Of a DNA stretch of 64,000 bases, positions 17,281 through 25,279 are shown piece by piece (the first letter of the stretch is position 1; the number at the start of each line of letters is the position of its first letter). The notes under the pieces were generated by a model that was given only the letters and a program-made list of their open reading frames with translations, did not search any database and was not told where the DNA came from. The position numbers and the translations under genes are program-made. Source of the DNA: Glaciecola amylolytica (GTDB taxonomy: Bacteria > Bacteroidota > Bacteroidia > Flavobacteriales_D > Crocinitomicaceae); the NCBI GenBank assembly GCA_003856375.1, contig CP034120.1, positions 310,001-374,000 on the forward strand. The letters run 5' to 3'.

Positions 17281-17736
17281 TTAGTTTGTTGCAATGAAAA
17301 TTGAAACCTCAGATTCATCTCCTCTTCGTGAGCGGTGATCATACACCTCGTAATCATAAGTATAACTTCGATTGAGTGTTTCATCCTGTTTCCAGATATT
17401 TTGCCAGGTGTCAACAATAGCTTGAGGCAAATCACCTTTCGCCAGAAAAGGCTGAAAACTTCCTCCTTCAAATTCTCTTCCTGTAAGACCTTCCGGAATA
17501 TCTTCCAAAGAATTCACTTTTAAGCCAAGCAGACAAGTGTATTTTCCGGTGTGATCACTTTCATAATCGGTATAAATACAAACAATATCAGGATTGAGTT
17601 GATGAGGAATTTTGGAAAGCAGATCTTCAGAAATAAATTGTCCCCAAAGTGCCCCGATGGCTGTGGAAGCCTCTCCGTTTTGATTAGAGGTTTCGGCAGA
17701 AATACCGATGAATTTGAATCCTTTTTGCTGAATCAT
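17281..17736 (-). CDS. GyrI-like small-molecule-binding domain protein
   Basis: 151 residues matching the AraC effector-binding (GyrI-like/SOUL-type) domain: ALWGQFISEDL near residue 30, CIYTDYESDHTGKYTCLLGLKV, FLAKGDLPQAIVDTWQNIW and YDYEVYD. There is no DNA-binding domain, so it is a free-standing effector-binding protein. Such proteins bind, and some hydrolyse or sequester, small hydrophobic compounds; the ligand is unknown. First gene of the operon with the TIP30-like protein. Confidence 0.85.
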   Translation of the reverse strand: MIQQKGFKFIGISAETSNQNGEASTAIGALWGQFISEDLLSKIPHQLNPDIVCIYTDYESDHTGKYTCLLGLKVNSLEDIPEGLTGREFEGGSFQPFLAKGDLPQAIVDTWQNIWKQDETLNRSYTYDYEVYDHRSRRGDESEVSIFIATN

Positions 17737-18082
17737 GAAACGTTAGTTAATTGAAGTTTTGAATATAATCATTTTACGGAATGAATAAATAAGAGACCCT
17801 TTTTTATTTGGTTATCATCTTTTTACTGGCAGACACATTCCCAAAATTCAGATTCAAAGCAGAATTGATCCGATTTTTTTTGCGGAAAAACAAATTTGAT
17901 TAATGAGTATAAAATATTGATAATCAGATTTAAAAACGATTACAATTGATTGTAAACGAAAAACATTCGACAGTAATTAGTTAATAACCGAAAATGATTT
18001 TTGACCTGTTTCAACTTTGCAACATCAAATCGGTTGAAAATCAATCGAATCAAAATTTTACAAACGTTTAAAACAAACAAAG
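17737..18082. other. AT-rich divergent intergenic region before the ssb cluster
   Basis: 346 bases without a credible gene on either strand. It must hold promoters for the - strand GyrI-like operon and the + strand ssb operon; no exact TAnnTTTG box is obvious, though CAACTTTG occurs near 18013-18020. The most distinctive element is the TTACAAT/ATTGTAA dyad at 17940-17955. Confidence 0.5.
17940..17955. promoter_or_regulatory. 16-bp dyad, candidate operator
   Basis: TTACAAT and ATTGTAA are perfect inverted 7-bp arms separated by two bases, about 130 bases before the first ssb. Symmetry and size fit a dimeric repressor or activator site. No regulator can be named. Confidence 0.4.
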
Positions 18083-18439
18083 ATGAACACGCTAAAAAAC
18101 AAAGTGAATTTAATTGGCCGCATCGGGGCGAAACCCGTTGCCCAGGTTTTCGAATCGGGAGCAAAGAAAATCCGCTTATCGGTAGCAACTAATGAGCGAT
18201 TCAAAGATAAAAAAGGTGATTGGGTGGATAACACACAATGGCATACTGTTATTGCATGGGGAAAATTGTGCGATCGGGTGGAGAAAGTATTAGACAAAGG
18301 TTCCGAGGTCGTGATTGAAGGTAGAATAGTGAATCGTACTTATGAGACGAAAGAAGGTGAAAAGCGTTTTTCGACAGAAATTGAGTTAAATGAATTCGTT
18401 TTGCTGAGTTCAAAAAAACAAGAAATTGCTAATTCTTAA
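18083..18439 (+). CDS. ssb: Single-stranded DNA-binding protein, copy 1 of 3
   Basis: 118 residues forming one OB-fold: KVNLIGRIGAKPV, KKIRLSVATNERF, TQWHTVIAWGKLCDRVEKVL, KGSEVVIEGRIVNRTYE. It would coat single-stranded DNA in replication or repair. It lacks both the Gly/Pro-rich linker and the acidic tip (DDDIPF-like) through which full-length SSBs recruit partner proteins. First of three tandem paralogues, four bases before the next start. Confidence 0.9.
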   Translation: MNTLKNKVNLIGRIGAKPVAQVFESGAKKIRLSVATNERFKDKKGDWVDNTQWHTVIAWGKLCDRVEKVLDKGSEVVIEGRIVNRTYETKEGEKRFSTEIELNEFVLLSSKKQEIANS

Positions 18440-18443
18440 GATT

Positions 18444-18794
18444 ATGGATACTACTATTAAACAAGATCAGATTCTGCATATGAATCACGTGAATATTATC
18501 GGTAAAATCAGCTCCGACCCAAAAGTGAGTCTTTTACCCGGCGGACGGAAAGTGGTGAATTTTTCACTTGCGACGAAGGAACATTATCTTGATAAAGAAG
18601 GAAATCTTCAGGTAAAACAAGATTGGCACCGGTTGACGGCTTTCGGAAGATGGGTAAGTGTTTTGGAAGAGTTGTGCACAAAAGGAATAAATGTGGCGGT
18701 GGAAGGTAGATTGGTGAGCCGTTTTTATAGAACGGAGTCAGGTGAACGGAAGATGTTTTCGGAGATCGAAGTGAACGACTTAATAATTCTGTAG
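18444..18794 (+). CDS. ssb: Single-stranded DNA-binding protein, copy 2 of 3
   Basis: 116 residues from ATG 18444; an internal ATG at 18480 (MNHVNIIGKI) would give the standard SSB beginning and 104 residues, so the true start is uncertain. A TTG-initiated form from 18426 is unlikely. OB-fold motifs: NIIGKISSDPKV, RKVVNFSLATKEHYLD, QDWHRLTAFGRWVSVL, KGINVAVEGRLVSRFY. No acidic tail. Clearly diverged from copies 1 and 3, so not a recent duplication. Confidence 0.85.
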   Translation: MDTTIKQDQILHMNHVNIIGKISSDPKVSLLPGGRKVVNFSLATKEHYLDKEGNLQVKQDWHRLTAFGRWVSVLEELCTKGINVAVEGRLVSRFYRTESGERKMFSEIEVNDLIIL

Positions 18795-18797
18795 AAC

Positions 18798-19109
18798 ATG
18801 CTTAGAAACCAAGTTACCCTGGTGGGGCGTCTGGGATCAGACGCCACCATCACCACTTTTGAAAACGGATCTATGGTTGCCCGATTTCAGTTTGCAGTGG
18901 ATAAACAAAAGAAGCAAGTTGAATCCGACCCTGTTGCGTTGTATCGCATGTTTGCCTGGGGAAATACCGCAAGTTTTTTAACGAATTATTGTCGGAAGGG
19001 AAGCCATCTGGCTGTTTCCGGGAGATTAGTCAACAGAACGTATGTAGATAGGGATGGGAGCACAAAACGCGTTACTGAAGTGGAGGTGAGGCAAGTCGTT
19101 AAGTTTTAG
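18798..19109 (+). CDS. ssb: Single-stranded DNA-binding protein, copy 3 of 3
   Basis: 103 residues of OB-fold alone: NQVTLVGRLGSDATI, MVARFQFAVDKQKK, LYRMFAWGNTASFLTNYC, KGSHLAVSGRLVNRTYVDR. It ends at VRQVVKF with no tail. Begins three bases after copy 2 and is followed by a good terminator, so the three genes form one transcription unit. In the family, tail-less SSBs can bind DNA but not partner enzymes; a role in competence, DNA protection or modulation of the main SSB is inference. Confidence 0.88.
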   Translation: MLRNQVTLVGRLGSDATITTFENGSMVARFQFAVDKQKKQVESDPVALYRMFAWGNTASFLTNYCRKGSHLAVSGRLVNRTYVDRDGSTKRVTEVEVRQVVKF

Positions 19110-19145
19110 ATGCCCATAATGAATAGTTTCTTAACGATATGCAGT

Positions 19146-19177
19146 AAGCGGGGATCAATTTGGTTCCCGCTTTTTAT
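19146..19177 (+). terminator. Rho-independent terminator of the ssb operon
   Basis: AAGCGGG pairs with CCCGCTT around an interior that pairs partly (CAA/TTG), followed by TTTTATTT. Lies 37 bases after the third ssb stop. Confidence 0.8.
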
Positions 19178-19262
19178 TTCTTCCGCTGAACTACATTCTT
19201 AGCCATTCATCTCGTTTGTGTAACGTTTCGCATTTTTTTTATTAAACCCAAAAATTTCCGTC

Positions 19263-19270
19263 TAATTTTG
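19263..19270 (+). promoter_or_regulatory. Promoter -7 box (TAATTTTG) of the outer-membrane protein gene
   Basis: Exact TAnnTTTG match. The TTG that would open the longest frame (19268) is the tail of this box, so translation must begin downstream; the in-frame TTG at 19292 then gives a classic signal peptide. Confidence 0.55.
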
Positions 19271-19291
19271 TGTCATCTAATACCTTGGACA

Positions 19292-22054
19292 TTGAAAAAA
19301 ATTGTACTTCTATTTTTCTTCCTGATTTCTTATCTGGGATACTCCCAAAACATGCAAATCAAGGCAAATGTAATAGACACGAATTCGCAAACTATTGTAC
19401 GAAATGCAGTGGGAGTTGTGAAACGGGTTCGTGATTCTGTTTTACTGGATTTTAAGCGATCGGATAAATACGGTCATATCGAATTCAATCTTCCGATCGA
19501 TACGATCGAATTTACCGTTATTCACCCTGATTACGGAGTTTTCAGGTCTTTTTTCTTCGGGTCGAAAGAAAACAACGCCTTTATTCTCGATACTTTGGCA
19601 ATGCCGGATAAAAGTACGGCTTTGGATGAGGTCCTCATTTACGCCAATCGAAATCCTATTTATTACCGGGGAGACACCTTGGTATATGTGGCCGATTCTT
19701 TCAAAGTGAAAGAAAATGCGGTTGTAGAGGATTTGATCCGGAAACTTCCCGGAATGACCATTGATGAAAATGGTAAGATTAAAAATCAAGGAAAGGAAAT
19801 CGGGCAAGTGCTTGTAGACGGAGATGAATTCTTCGGAAACGACCCTACGATTGCAACGAAAAACCTTGCAGCAAAAGGAGTTCAAACCGTTGAGGTTTAT
19901 GAAAAGGATGCTGAAGACGGCAGTGATGAAAAGGTTCAGGTTCTGGACTTGAAACTGAAGGAAGAAGCCAAGAAGGGATATTTCGGGAAGGCCAGTCTCG
20001 CCGGTGGACTCGATAAATTTACTCCTTCCAATCGTGGGTTTTACGAAGGAGAAATGCTCTTCAATTCCTATAACAAAAACCAGAAACTGGCGGTGTACGC
20101 TTTAGGTTCAAACACACCTAAAACAAATATCAACGGAAGCGATTTGTTTAAGTTCGGATTGTCAGAAGGTCGTGATTGGATGGCTGAAAATGATGATTTA
20201 CAATCATACAGCGGAGACGGTCAAAATGAGAATGAAGGAATTCCGAATACTTTTAAAGGTGGATTCTATTTGGATCAGAAATTTAAAAAAGGAGCAAAAG
20301 TCCGTTTGAATTATGCCTTTTCTCAATATGAAGTTAAAACACAATCAAACAGCCGTTCGCAATATTTATTGACGGATACATCTTATACAACTGATTTGAA
20401 CAGCTATACCAAAGAATCGTACATGCAGCATCAGATTGGAATTAAGTATTCTCAGCAAATCGATTCCCTGACTCGTTTTGAATTGGAGCCAAAACTGCAG
20501 TTGAATAAAACGGATCAGAATTCTTTGTCAAGAACAGATTTCTTGTCTCAAACGGATACTTTAACACGATACACATCGATTGACAATGGAAGTGAGGCTA
20601 CCGGAACAAACCTGAATACAACGTTCAGATTGTTTAAGGATTTCAAAAAGAAAAACAGAAAGTTGATTGCGCGCTATAACTTTGTTGGGACAGACAATAG
20701 ATCGGATGGTACATTATTATCCGGTGGACGAAATGTATTGGCTAATGAGGTAGATACTACTGTAACCTTTAATCAGGAAAAAGAAAACAGAAGTAATTCA
20801 ATGGCTCATACGGCTTATGCAGATTACATCGAACCACTTGGAAAACGATTTAAATTGGAATTTGATTATGAATTTTACCGGAATAACAATAGTCAAAGAA
20901 AAACAACTTTGAATCCTGTGAACGGAGAATTTGTTGAAGTAGATACACGATTTTCCAATCAGTTTAAAACAGACAGACAACAACACAGAGCCGGTGCATT
21001 TTTGATTTATGAAAATCCGAAATTGAGAGTTTCTGTAGGATCAAGATTCAGAACAATTTCAATCGACAACAGAAACGTATTCACCGATTCTTTAATCAAG
21101 CAGGATTTGAATAACATTTTACCGAGAGTTGTCTTCAGATATAAGTTCAGTCAAACTACGCGATTAATGATTCAGTACAACACCAACTCCAGTTTGCCGT
21201 CGATTGATCAGTTGCAGCCGGTTTTAAACAATGCAAACCCGAACTTTATCCAAATTGGTAACTCAGGGTTGAGACCGAATTACACGCATACGATAACGGG
21301 TAATTTCAATACCTGGAAAGGCTTATCAGGATTCTATATGTATTCAGGATTCAGTTACTCACACATTAAAGATAACTTCAGTACGAATACTGTATTTACT
21401 CCTATCGGTGGATCGATTTCTCAGGCCATTAATGTGAAAAATTCTGATTTTCTTTATTACTGGGCCGGAGCAGGAATTCCGATCAAGAAAGTGAAAGATT
21501 TGAATTTGCAGGTTAATGCAAACGGAAACTTTACTTCTACGATGAACCAGATCAACTTCCAGGATAACGATACGCGAAATACCGGAATCGGATCAGATGT
21601 GTCTTTGAATTACAATGGTGATACCCTGCGTTTCGAAATCGGTGGAGGAGTAGACTACAACATTCCGTATAACTCGTTAACAAAACAAACATCGAATCAA
21701 CCGTACACAACGTATAATTTCAGAGCTCAGGTTGATTGGACTTTACCGTTCAGATTGGTTATCAAATCGGATGCGACTTACAACATCAATACAGGTCGAA
21801 CAAACGGTTACAACATTAACTATGTGATTTGGAATGCTTCTATTCAGAGATCTTTCCTGAAAACAGGAAACTTATTGTTTGGAATTGAGGCTTACGATAT
21901 CCTGAATCAAAACATCAGTAACTACCGTACCGTGAATAACAACGTGATCGTCGATCAGAGAACAAACATTATCCGTCGTTATTTCATGGCAAAATTAACG
22001 CTTAGATTCAATAACTATAAAACAAAAGAAGATGAAGGGAATGGCTGGTATTAG
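19292..22054 (+). CDS. Outer-membrane beta-barrel protein, TonB-receptor-like
   Basis: 920 residues from a TTG start, giving signal peptide MKKIVLLFFFLISYLGYSQ. An N-terminal carboxypeptidase-regulatory-like domain (about 25-110) is followed by a plug-like region (VVEDLIRKLPGMTI, QVLVDGDEFFGNDP near 145-190) and a long barrel of alternating polar/aromatic strands to the C-terminus. It belongs to the Bacteroidota outer membrane beta-barrel family related to TonB-dependent receptors; no separate TonB box is recognised. Cargo is unknown. Its end overlaps the GLPGLI gene by 23 bases, a common pairing in this phylum. Confidence 0.85.
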   Translation: MKKIVLLFFFLISYLGYSQNMQIKANVIDTNSQTIVRNAVGVVKRVRDSVLLDFKRSDKYGHIEFNLPIDTIEFTVIHPDYGVFRSFFFGSKENNAFILDTLAMPDKSTALDEVLIYANRNPIYYRGDTLVYVADSFKVKENAVVEDLIRKLPGMTIDENGKIKNQGKEIGQVLVDGDEFFGNDPTIATKNLAAKGVQTVEVYEKDAEDGSDEKVQVLDLKLKEEAKKGYFGKASLAGGLDKFTPSNRGFYEGEMLFNSYNKNQKLAVYALGSNTPKTNINGSDLFKFGLSEGRDWMAENDDLQSYSGDGQNENEGIPNTFKGGFYLDQKFKKGAKVRLNYAFSQYEVKTQSNSRSQYLLTDTSYTTDLNSYTKESYMQHQIGIKYSQQIDSLTRFELEPKLQLNKTDQNSLSRTDFLSQTDTLTRYTSIDNGSEATGTNLNTTFRLFKDFKKKNRKLIARYNFVGTDNRSDGTLLSGGRNVLANEVDTTVTFNQEKENRSNSMAHTAYADYIEPLGKRFKLEFDYEFYRNNNSQRKTTLNPVNGEFVEVDTRFSNQFKTDRQQHRAGAFLIYENPKLRVSVGSRFRTISIDNRNVFTDSLIKQDLNNILPRVVFRYKFSQTTRLMIQYNTNSSLPSIDQLQPVLNNANPNFIQIGNSGLRPNYTHTITGNFNTWKGLSGFYMYSGFSYSHIKDNFSTNTVFTPIGGSISQAINVKNSDFLYYWAGAGIPIKKVKDLNLQVNANGNFTSTMNQINFQDNDTRNTGIGSDVSLNYNGDTLRFEIGGGVDYNIPYNSLTKQTSNQPYTTYNFRAQVDWTLPFRLVIKSDATYNINTGRTNGYNINYVIWNASIQRSFLKTGNLLFGIEAYDILNQNISNYRTVNNNVIVDQRTNIIRRYFMAKLTLRFNNYKTKEDEGNGWY

Positions 22055-22763
22055 AATAATCATCCTTCTGGGAATATTGTTTCTGGGAGGAACCGCACAA
22101 GCTCAATTGGTCCGTGAAGGTAAGATTACTTACGAGCGAAGAACGAACCTTTGGAAGATCTTTGAAGACGACCGTATGCGGCAGTTTGTAGGAGAGAAGA
22201 ACAAGATCAAAGTCGAAGAGTTTTCTCTTTACTTCAATGATAGTGTATCGTTGTTTTCATACATCACTCCTGAACAGCCGGATCCTCAGAGTTGGTTAAC
22301 GATGAAAAACACCGTCTACAACTTGTTTACAAAAGGACAACGTTTTGTATACATGGATATGATGGGAAATTCAATGACTGTTGGTGATTCTCTGGTAAAA
22401 CATCGCTGGAAAATCACGGATAAAACCCGGAAAATTGCAGGATATGAATGTACTCGTGTAATCTGGCAAAAGAATGATACCACCCGCATTTATGCCTGGT
22501 ATACAACGGATATTATTCCGACTGTAGGACCTGAGAATATTCAGGGCTTACCGGGAGCTGTTCTCGGATTGGCTACTGAAGACGGAAGTATCGTTTATTT
22601 CGCTAAAAAGGTAGATATTATTGCTCCGACTCCGGAACAAATTGCACAACCAAAGAAAAAAGGAAAGCAATATACCGAAGCGGAACTGATTGCGGAATTA
22701 AAAAAGAAATTGGAAGGTCAGCCTTTCGGAGATCAGATTATTACCGGAATGTTCTATTGGTAG
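22032..22763 (+). CDS. GLPGLI family protein
   Basis: 243 residues with a signal peptide (ending GTAQAQ near residue 25). The family signature appears as GPENIQGLPGAVLGL near residue 175, together with ITDKTRKIAGYECTRVIW and IYAWYTTDI. Function is unknown; GLPGLI proteins are exported and usually encoded next to TonB-receptor-like proteins, as here, suggesting joint work at the outer membrane. The start overlaps the barrel gene in another frame. A bidirectional terminator follows. Confidence 0.9.
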   Translation: MKGMAGIRIIILLGILFLGGTAQAQLVREGKITYERRTNLWKIFEDDRMRQFVGEKNKIKVEEFSLYFNDSVSLFSYITPEQPDPQSWLTMKNTVYNLFTKGQRFVYMDMMGNSMTVGDSLVKHRWKITDKTRKIAGYECTRVIWQKNDTTRIYAWYTTDIIPTVGPENIQGLPGAVLGLATEDGSIVYFAKKVDIIAPTPEQIAQPKKKGKQYTEAELIAELKKKLEGQPFGDQIITGMFYW

Positions 22764-22785
22764 ATTCTTCCTTACAAAGGAACAA

Positions 22786-22820
22786 AAAAAGCCGGGGTGA
22801 AATTTTCGCTCCGGCTTTTT
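22786..22820. terminator. Bidirectional rho-independent terminator
   Basis: AAAAAGCCGG pairs with CCGGCTTTTT with inner GGTGAAA/TTTTCGC pairing. A-run on the left and T-run on the right serve both the GLPGLI gene (+) and the convergent helicase gene (-). Confidence 0.85.
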
Positions 22821-22823
22821 GTT

Positions 22824-25130
22824 TTAGTCAATATCAATAACTGTTAGTTTGGCAAATTTGAGAAGCAGTGTCTTCGCTCCTGCATGGGGAAAGAAGATTG
22901 TAGCTTTTCGATCAACTCCGCTTCCTTCCAGTTTGGTTACTTTTCCTTTCCCGAATCGTTCGTGTTCTACGTTGTAGCCCACTTTAATATCGATGTTAGC
23001 ATCACCGGTACCGCTCTTTGAATTCAATTCAGACATGCTTTTCAAGCTTTTTGGAGCAGAAGAAGCTGCATTTCCTGGCATTCTGTTCAATCCGCCGGTG
23101 AAAGGTCTGTCAAAGCCACCTCGACCGGAATTCAATGAACGTCCGCCGGCTTGCGGAGCACCATAAGCTGTTTCAAAACTCAGATAATTCGGATCGATCT
23201 CTGAAATGAATCGGCTCGGTTCGGAAGTAATCAGATTTCCCCATTGGAAACGGGAAGCTGCATATGAAATCGTGCAATTTTTCTCCGCACGTGTTACGGC
23301 TACATAAAACAAGCGTCTTTCTTCCTCCAATTCCGTTCGGGAATTAATGGAAAGTTGTGAAGGAAAGAGGTTTTCTTCCAATCCGACCAAATAAACGTGT
23401 TTGAATTCAAGTCCTTTACTGGAGTGAATGGTCATCAAACTGATCTTGTTTTTGTCTTCTTCCTTTTCGTTGTCAGCATCTGTCAAAAGTGCTACATCAA
23501 TCATGAAGTCGGATAAGGTTGCGGGCTCGTCTTCTCCTTTTTGAACCGTGAATTCCTTGATCGCAGCCAATAATTCCTCGATGTTTTGGTAGCGTTCCAC
23601 TTCTTCCGGACCTTTGTCTTTTTCGGAATATAATTCCTTCAGAATCCCGGAGCTTTTTGCAATGGTTTGAGCCAATTGATAAGCATTCTGAGAATTCAGC
23701 TGGGCAGTGAAACTTTGAATCATGATTACGAACTCGGAAATCTTCTGTTTTGTTGCACCCGGAATTGACACCGGATATTTTCCAAATTCGGAGATCACTT
23801 CCCAAATGGAAATATCGTAGTTGTTTGCGGCAATGATGATATTTTCCCAGGATGTTTTCCCGATTCCTCTTTTCGGATAATTGATCACACGTTTAAGAGC
23901 CTCTTCGTCTTTCTGATTGGCTGTTAAACGGAAATAGGATAAGATATCCTTGATTTCTTTGCGCTGATAGAAAGAAAGTCCGCCGTAAATTTTATACGGA
24001 ATATTCATCTTTCTCAAGGCTTCCTCAAATGCACGCGATTGGCGGTTTGTTCTGTAAAGAATAGCAAAATCCGTCCAATCTCCGCTTTCCTGATGTTTCA
24101 CATCAAAAATCTTATTGGCGATGATTTTACCTTCTTCGTTATCGGTCATTGCGCGGATAACACGAATCGGGTTTCCCTTGTCATTATCCGTCCAGACACT
24201 TTTCTTGATCTGTTCCTTATTCTTTGAAATCACACTATTGGCCGCCTCAACAATACTTTGGGTGCTTCGGTAGTTTTGCTCCAGTTTGTAGAGTTTGTAA
24301 TCCGGATAATCGTTCCGGAAATTGAGGATATTCTGAATGTTTGCGCCGCGGAATGAATAGATACTTTGCGCATCGTCTCCAACCACACAAATGTTTTCAT
24401 AAACAGCCGCAAGTTTCTTCACAATCAAATACTGAGCGTAGTTGGTATCCTGGTACTCATCCACCAAAATGTATTTGAATTTATGCTGATAGTAAGAAAG
24501 TACATCCGGAAAATCGCGTAAGAGCACATTGGTTTGGAACAAAAGGTCATCAAAATCCATTGCTCCGGCTTTAAAACATCTTACGGAATAAGCTTTGTAA
24601 ATTCTTGCCAAATCAGGCCGCTGACTGCTCTTGTCTTCGTCCATGATTTCAGGATTTCGGGCGTAATCATCCGCAGAAAGCAGGTTGTTTTTCGCTGCAG
24701 AAATCCGTCCGTAAACCATGCTTGGTTTGTAGATCTTATCATCCAGATTCAATTCCTTGATAATATCCTTCAGCAAGCTCTTGGTATCTTGTGTATCGTA
24801 AATGGTAAAATTCTGTGGATATCCCAACCGGTCCGCATTGATCCGGAGAATTCGTGAGAAAACGGAGTGGAAAGTTCCCATCGTAATGTTTTTAGCCTCA
24901 CTTGAACCCACAATCGACGCGATCCGCTCAGTCATTTCTTTCGCAGCTTTATTGGTAAAGGTCAAAGCCAGAATGTTGAATGGGTCTACTCCCCGGTCGA
25001 TCATGTAAGCAATACGCATTGTCAGAACGCGTGTTTTTCCCGAACCAGCTCCGGCAATAACCATCGTTGGCCCTTCAAAATTCTCTACCGCAACACGTTG
25101 ACTTTCGTTTAATCCGTTTAGATAATCCAT
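22824..25130 (-). CDS. pcrA: UvrD/PcrA-type ATP-dependent DNA helicase
   Basis: 768 residues of a superfamily 1 3'-5' helicase. Q-motif LNESQRVAVENFEG, Walker A AGAGSGKTRVL (K32), VDEYQDTNYAQ, VGDDAQSIYSFRGA, LEQNYRST, SLMTIHSSKGLEF and VAVTRAEK cover the canonical motifs. After a Gly/Ser-rich linker (about 660-715) the C-terminus has VGYNVEHERFGKGKVTKLEG, the Tudor-like domain typical of PcrA rather than UvrD of enterics. Acts in DNA repair and removal of recombinase or RNA polymerase from DNA. Confidence 0.93.
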   Translation of the reverse strand: MDYLNGLNESQRVAVENFEGPTMVIAGAGSGKTRVLTMRIAYMIDRGVDPFNILALTFTNKAAKEMTERIASIVGSSEAKNITMGTFHSVFSRILRINADRLGYPQNFTIYDTQDTKSLLKDIIKELNLDDKIYKPSMVYGRISAAKNNLLSADDYARNPEIMDEDKSSQRPDLARIYKAYSVRCFKAGAMDFDDLLFQTNVLLRDFPDVLSYYQHKFKYILVDEYQDTNYAQYLIVKKLAAVYENICVVGDDAQSIYSFRGANIQNILNFRNDYPDYKLYKLEQNYRSTQSIVEAANSVISKNKEQIKKSVWTDNDKGNPIRVIRAMTDNEEGKIIANKIFDVKHQESGDWTDFAILYRTNRQSRAFEEALRKMNIPYKIYGGLSFYQRKEIKDILSYFRLTANQKDEEALKRVINYPKRGIGKTSWENIIIAANNYDISIWEVISEFGKYPVSIPGATKQKISEFVIMIQSFTAQLNSQNAYQLAQTIAKSSGILKELYSEKDKGPEEVERYQNIEELLAAIKEFTVQKGEDEPATLSDFMIDVALLTDADNEKEEDKNKISLMTIHSSKGLEFKHVYLVGLEENLFPSQLSINSRTELEEERRLFYVAVTRAEKNCTISYAASRFQWGNLITSEPSRFISEIDPNYLSFETAYGAPQAGGRSLNSGRGGFDRPFTGGLNRMPGNAASSAPKSLKSMSELNSKSGTGDANIDIKVGYNVEHERFGKGKVTKLEGSGVDRKATIFFPHAGAKTLLLKFAKLTVIDID

Positions 25131-25135
25131 AAGAA

Positions 25136-25143
25136 CAAAGATA
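25136..25143 (-). promoter_or_regulatory. Promoter -7 box for the helicase gene
   Basis: CAAAGATA on the + strand reads TATCTTTG on the - strand, an exact TAnnTTTG match with only five bases between its final G and the pcrA ATG. Suggests a leaderless or nearly leaderless mRNA. No -33 box is seen. Confidence 0.45.
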
Positions 25144-25190
25144 GCAACATTGCTTTATTATTCCGATCGGATGTTTTCCTCAGGATACAA

Positions 25191-25220
25191 ATTGCGTCAT
25201 TTTTATTCCTGATTGCGTCA
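25191..25220 (+). promoter_or_regulatory. Tandem direct repeats, candidate AraC-family activator site
   Basis: ATTGCGTCA occurs at 25191-25199 and again at 25212-25220: perfect 9-bp direct repeats exactly 21 bp apart, i.e. on the same face of the helix. The second ends two bases before the -33 TTG of the siderophore promoter. That is the arrangement of AraC-family class II activator sites, and an AraC-type gene lies at the operon's far end. A partial ATTGC at 25149 is in phase (42 bp upstream of the first). Confidence 0.6.
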
Positions 25221-25222
25221 GC

Positions 25223-25250
25223 TTGTTCTCGTATCGTGAATCTAGCTTTG
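25223..25250 (+). promoter_or_regulatory. Siderophore operon promoter
   Basis: TTG (-33) at 25223-25225, 17-bp spacer, TAGCTTTG (-7) at 25243-25250. Both boxes fit the Bacteroidota sigma-A consensus. The TTG opening the longest frame of the next gene is this -33 box, so the ATG at 25280 is the real start. I found no convincing Fur box. Confidence 0.7.
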
Positions 25251-25279
25251 CCGGCATAATACTTTTAAGTCAAACAAAG

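Noticed and set aside
18083-19109. ssb triplet as part of a prophage or conjugative element
   Set aside because: No integrase, relaxase, phage structural gene or att-like repeat is near; neighbours are ordinary chromosomal genes.
19268-19291. Longer N-terminus of the outer-membrane barrel protein
   Set aside because: Its TTG is the end of the TAATTTTG promoter box, and the added residues would precede a perfect signal peptide.
25223-25279. Longer N-terminus of the decarboxylase
   Set aside because: The TTG is the -33 promoter box and the -7 box lies within the supposed coding part.
25131-25279. Fur box in front of the siderophore operon
   Set aside because: I looked for a GATAAT-type inverted 19-mer and saw none; the direct repeats have a different geometry.
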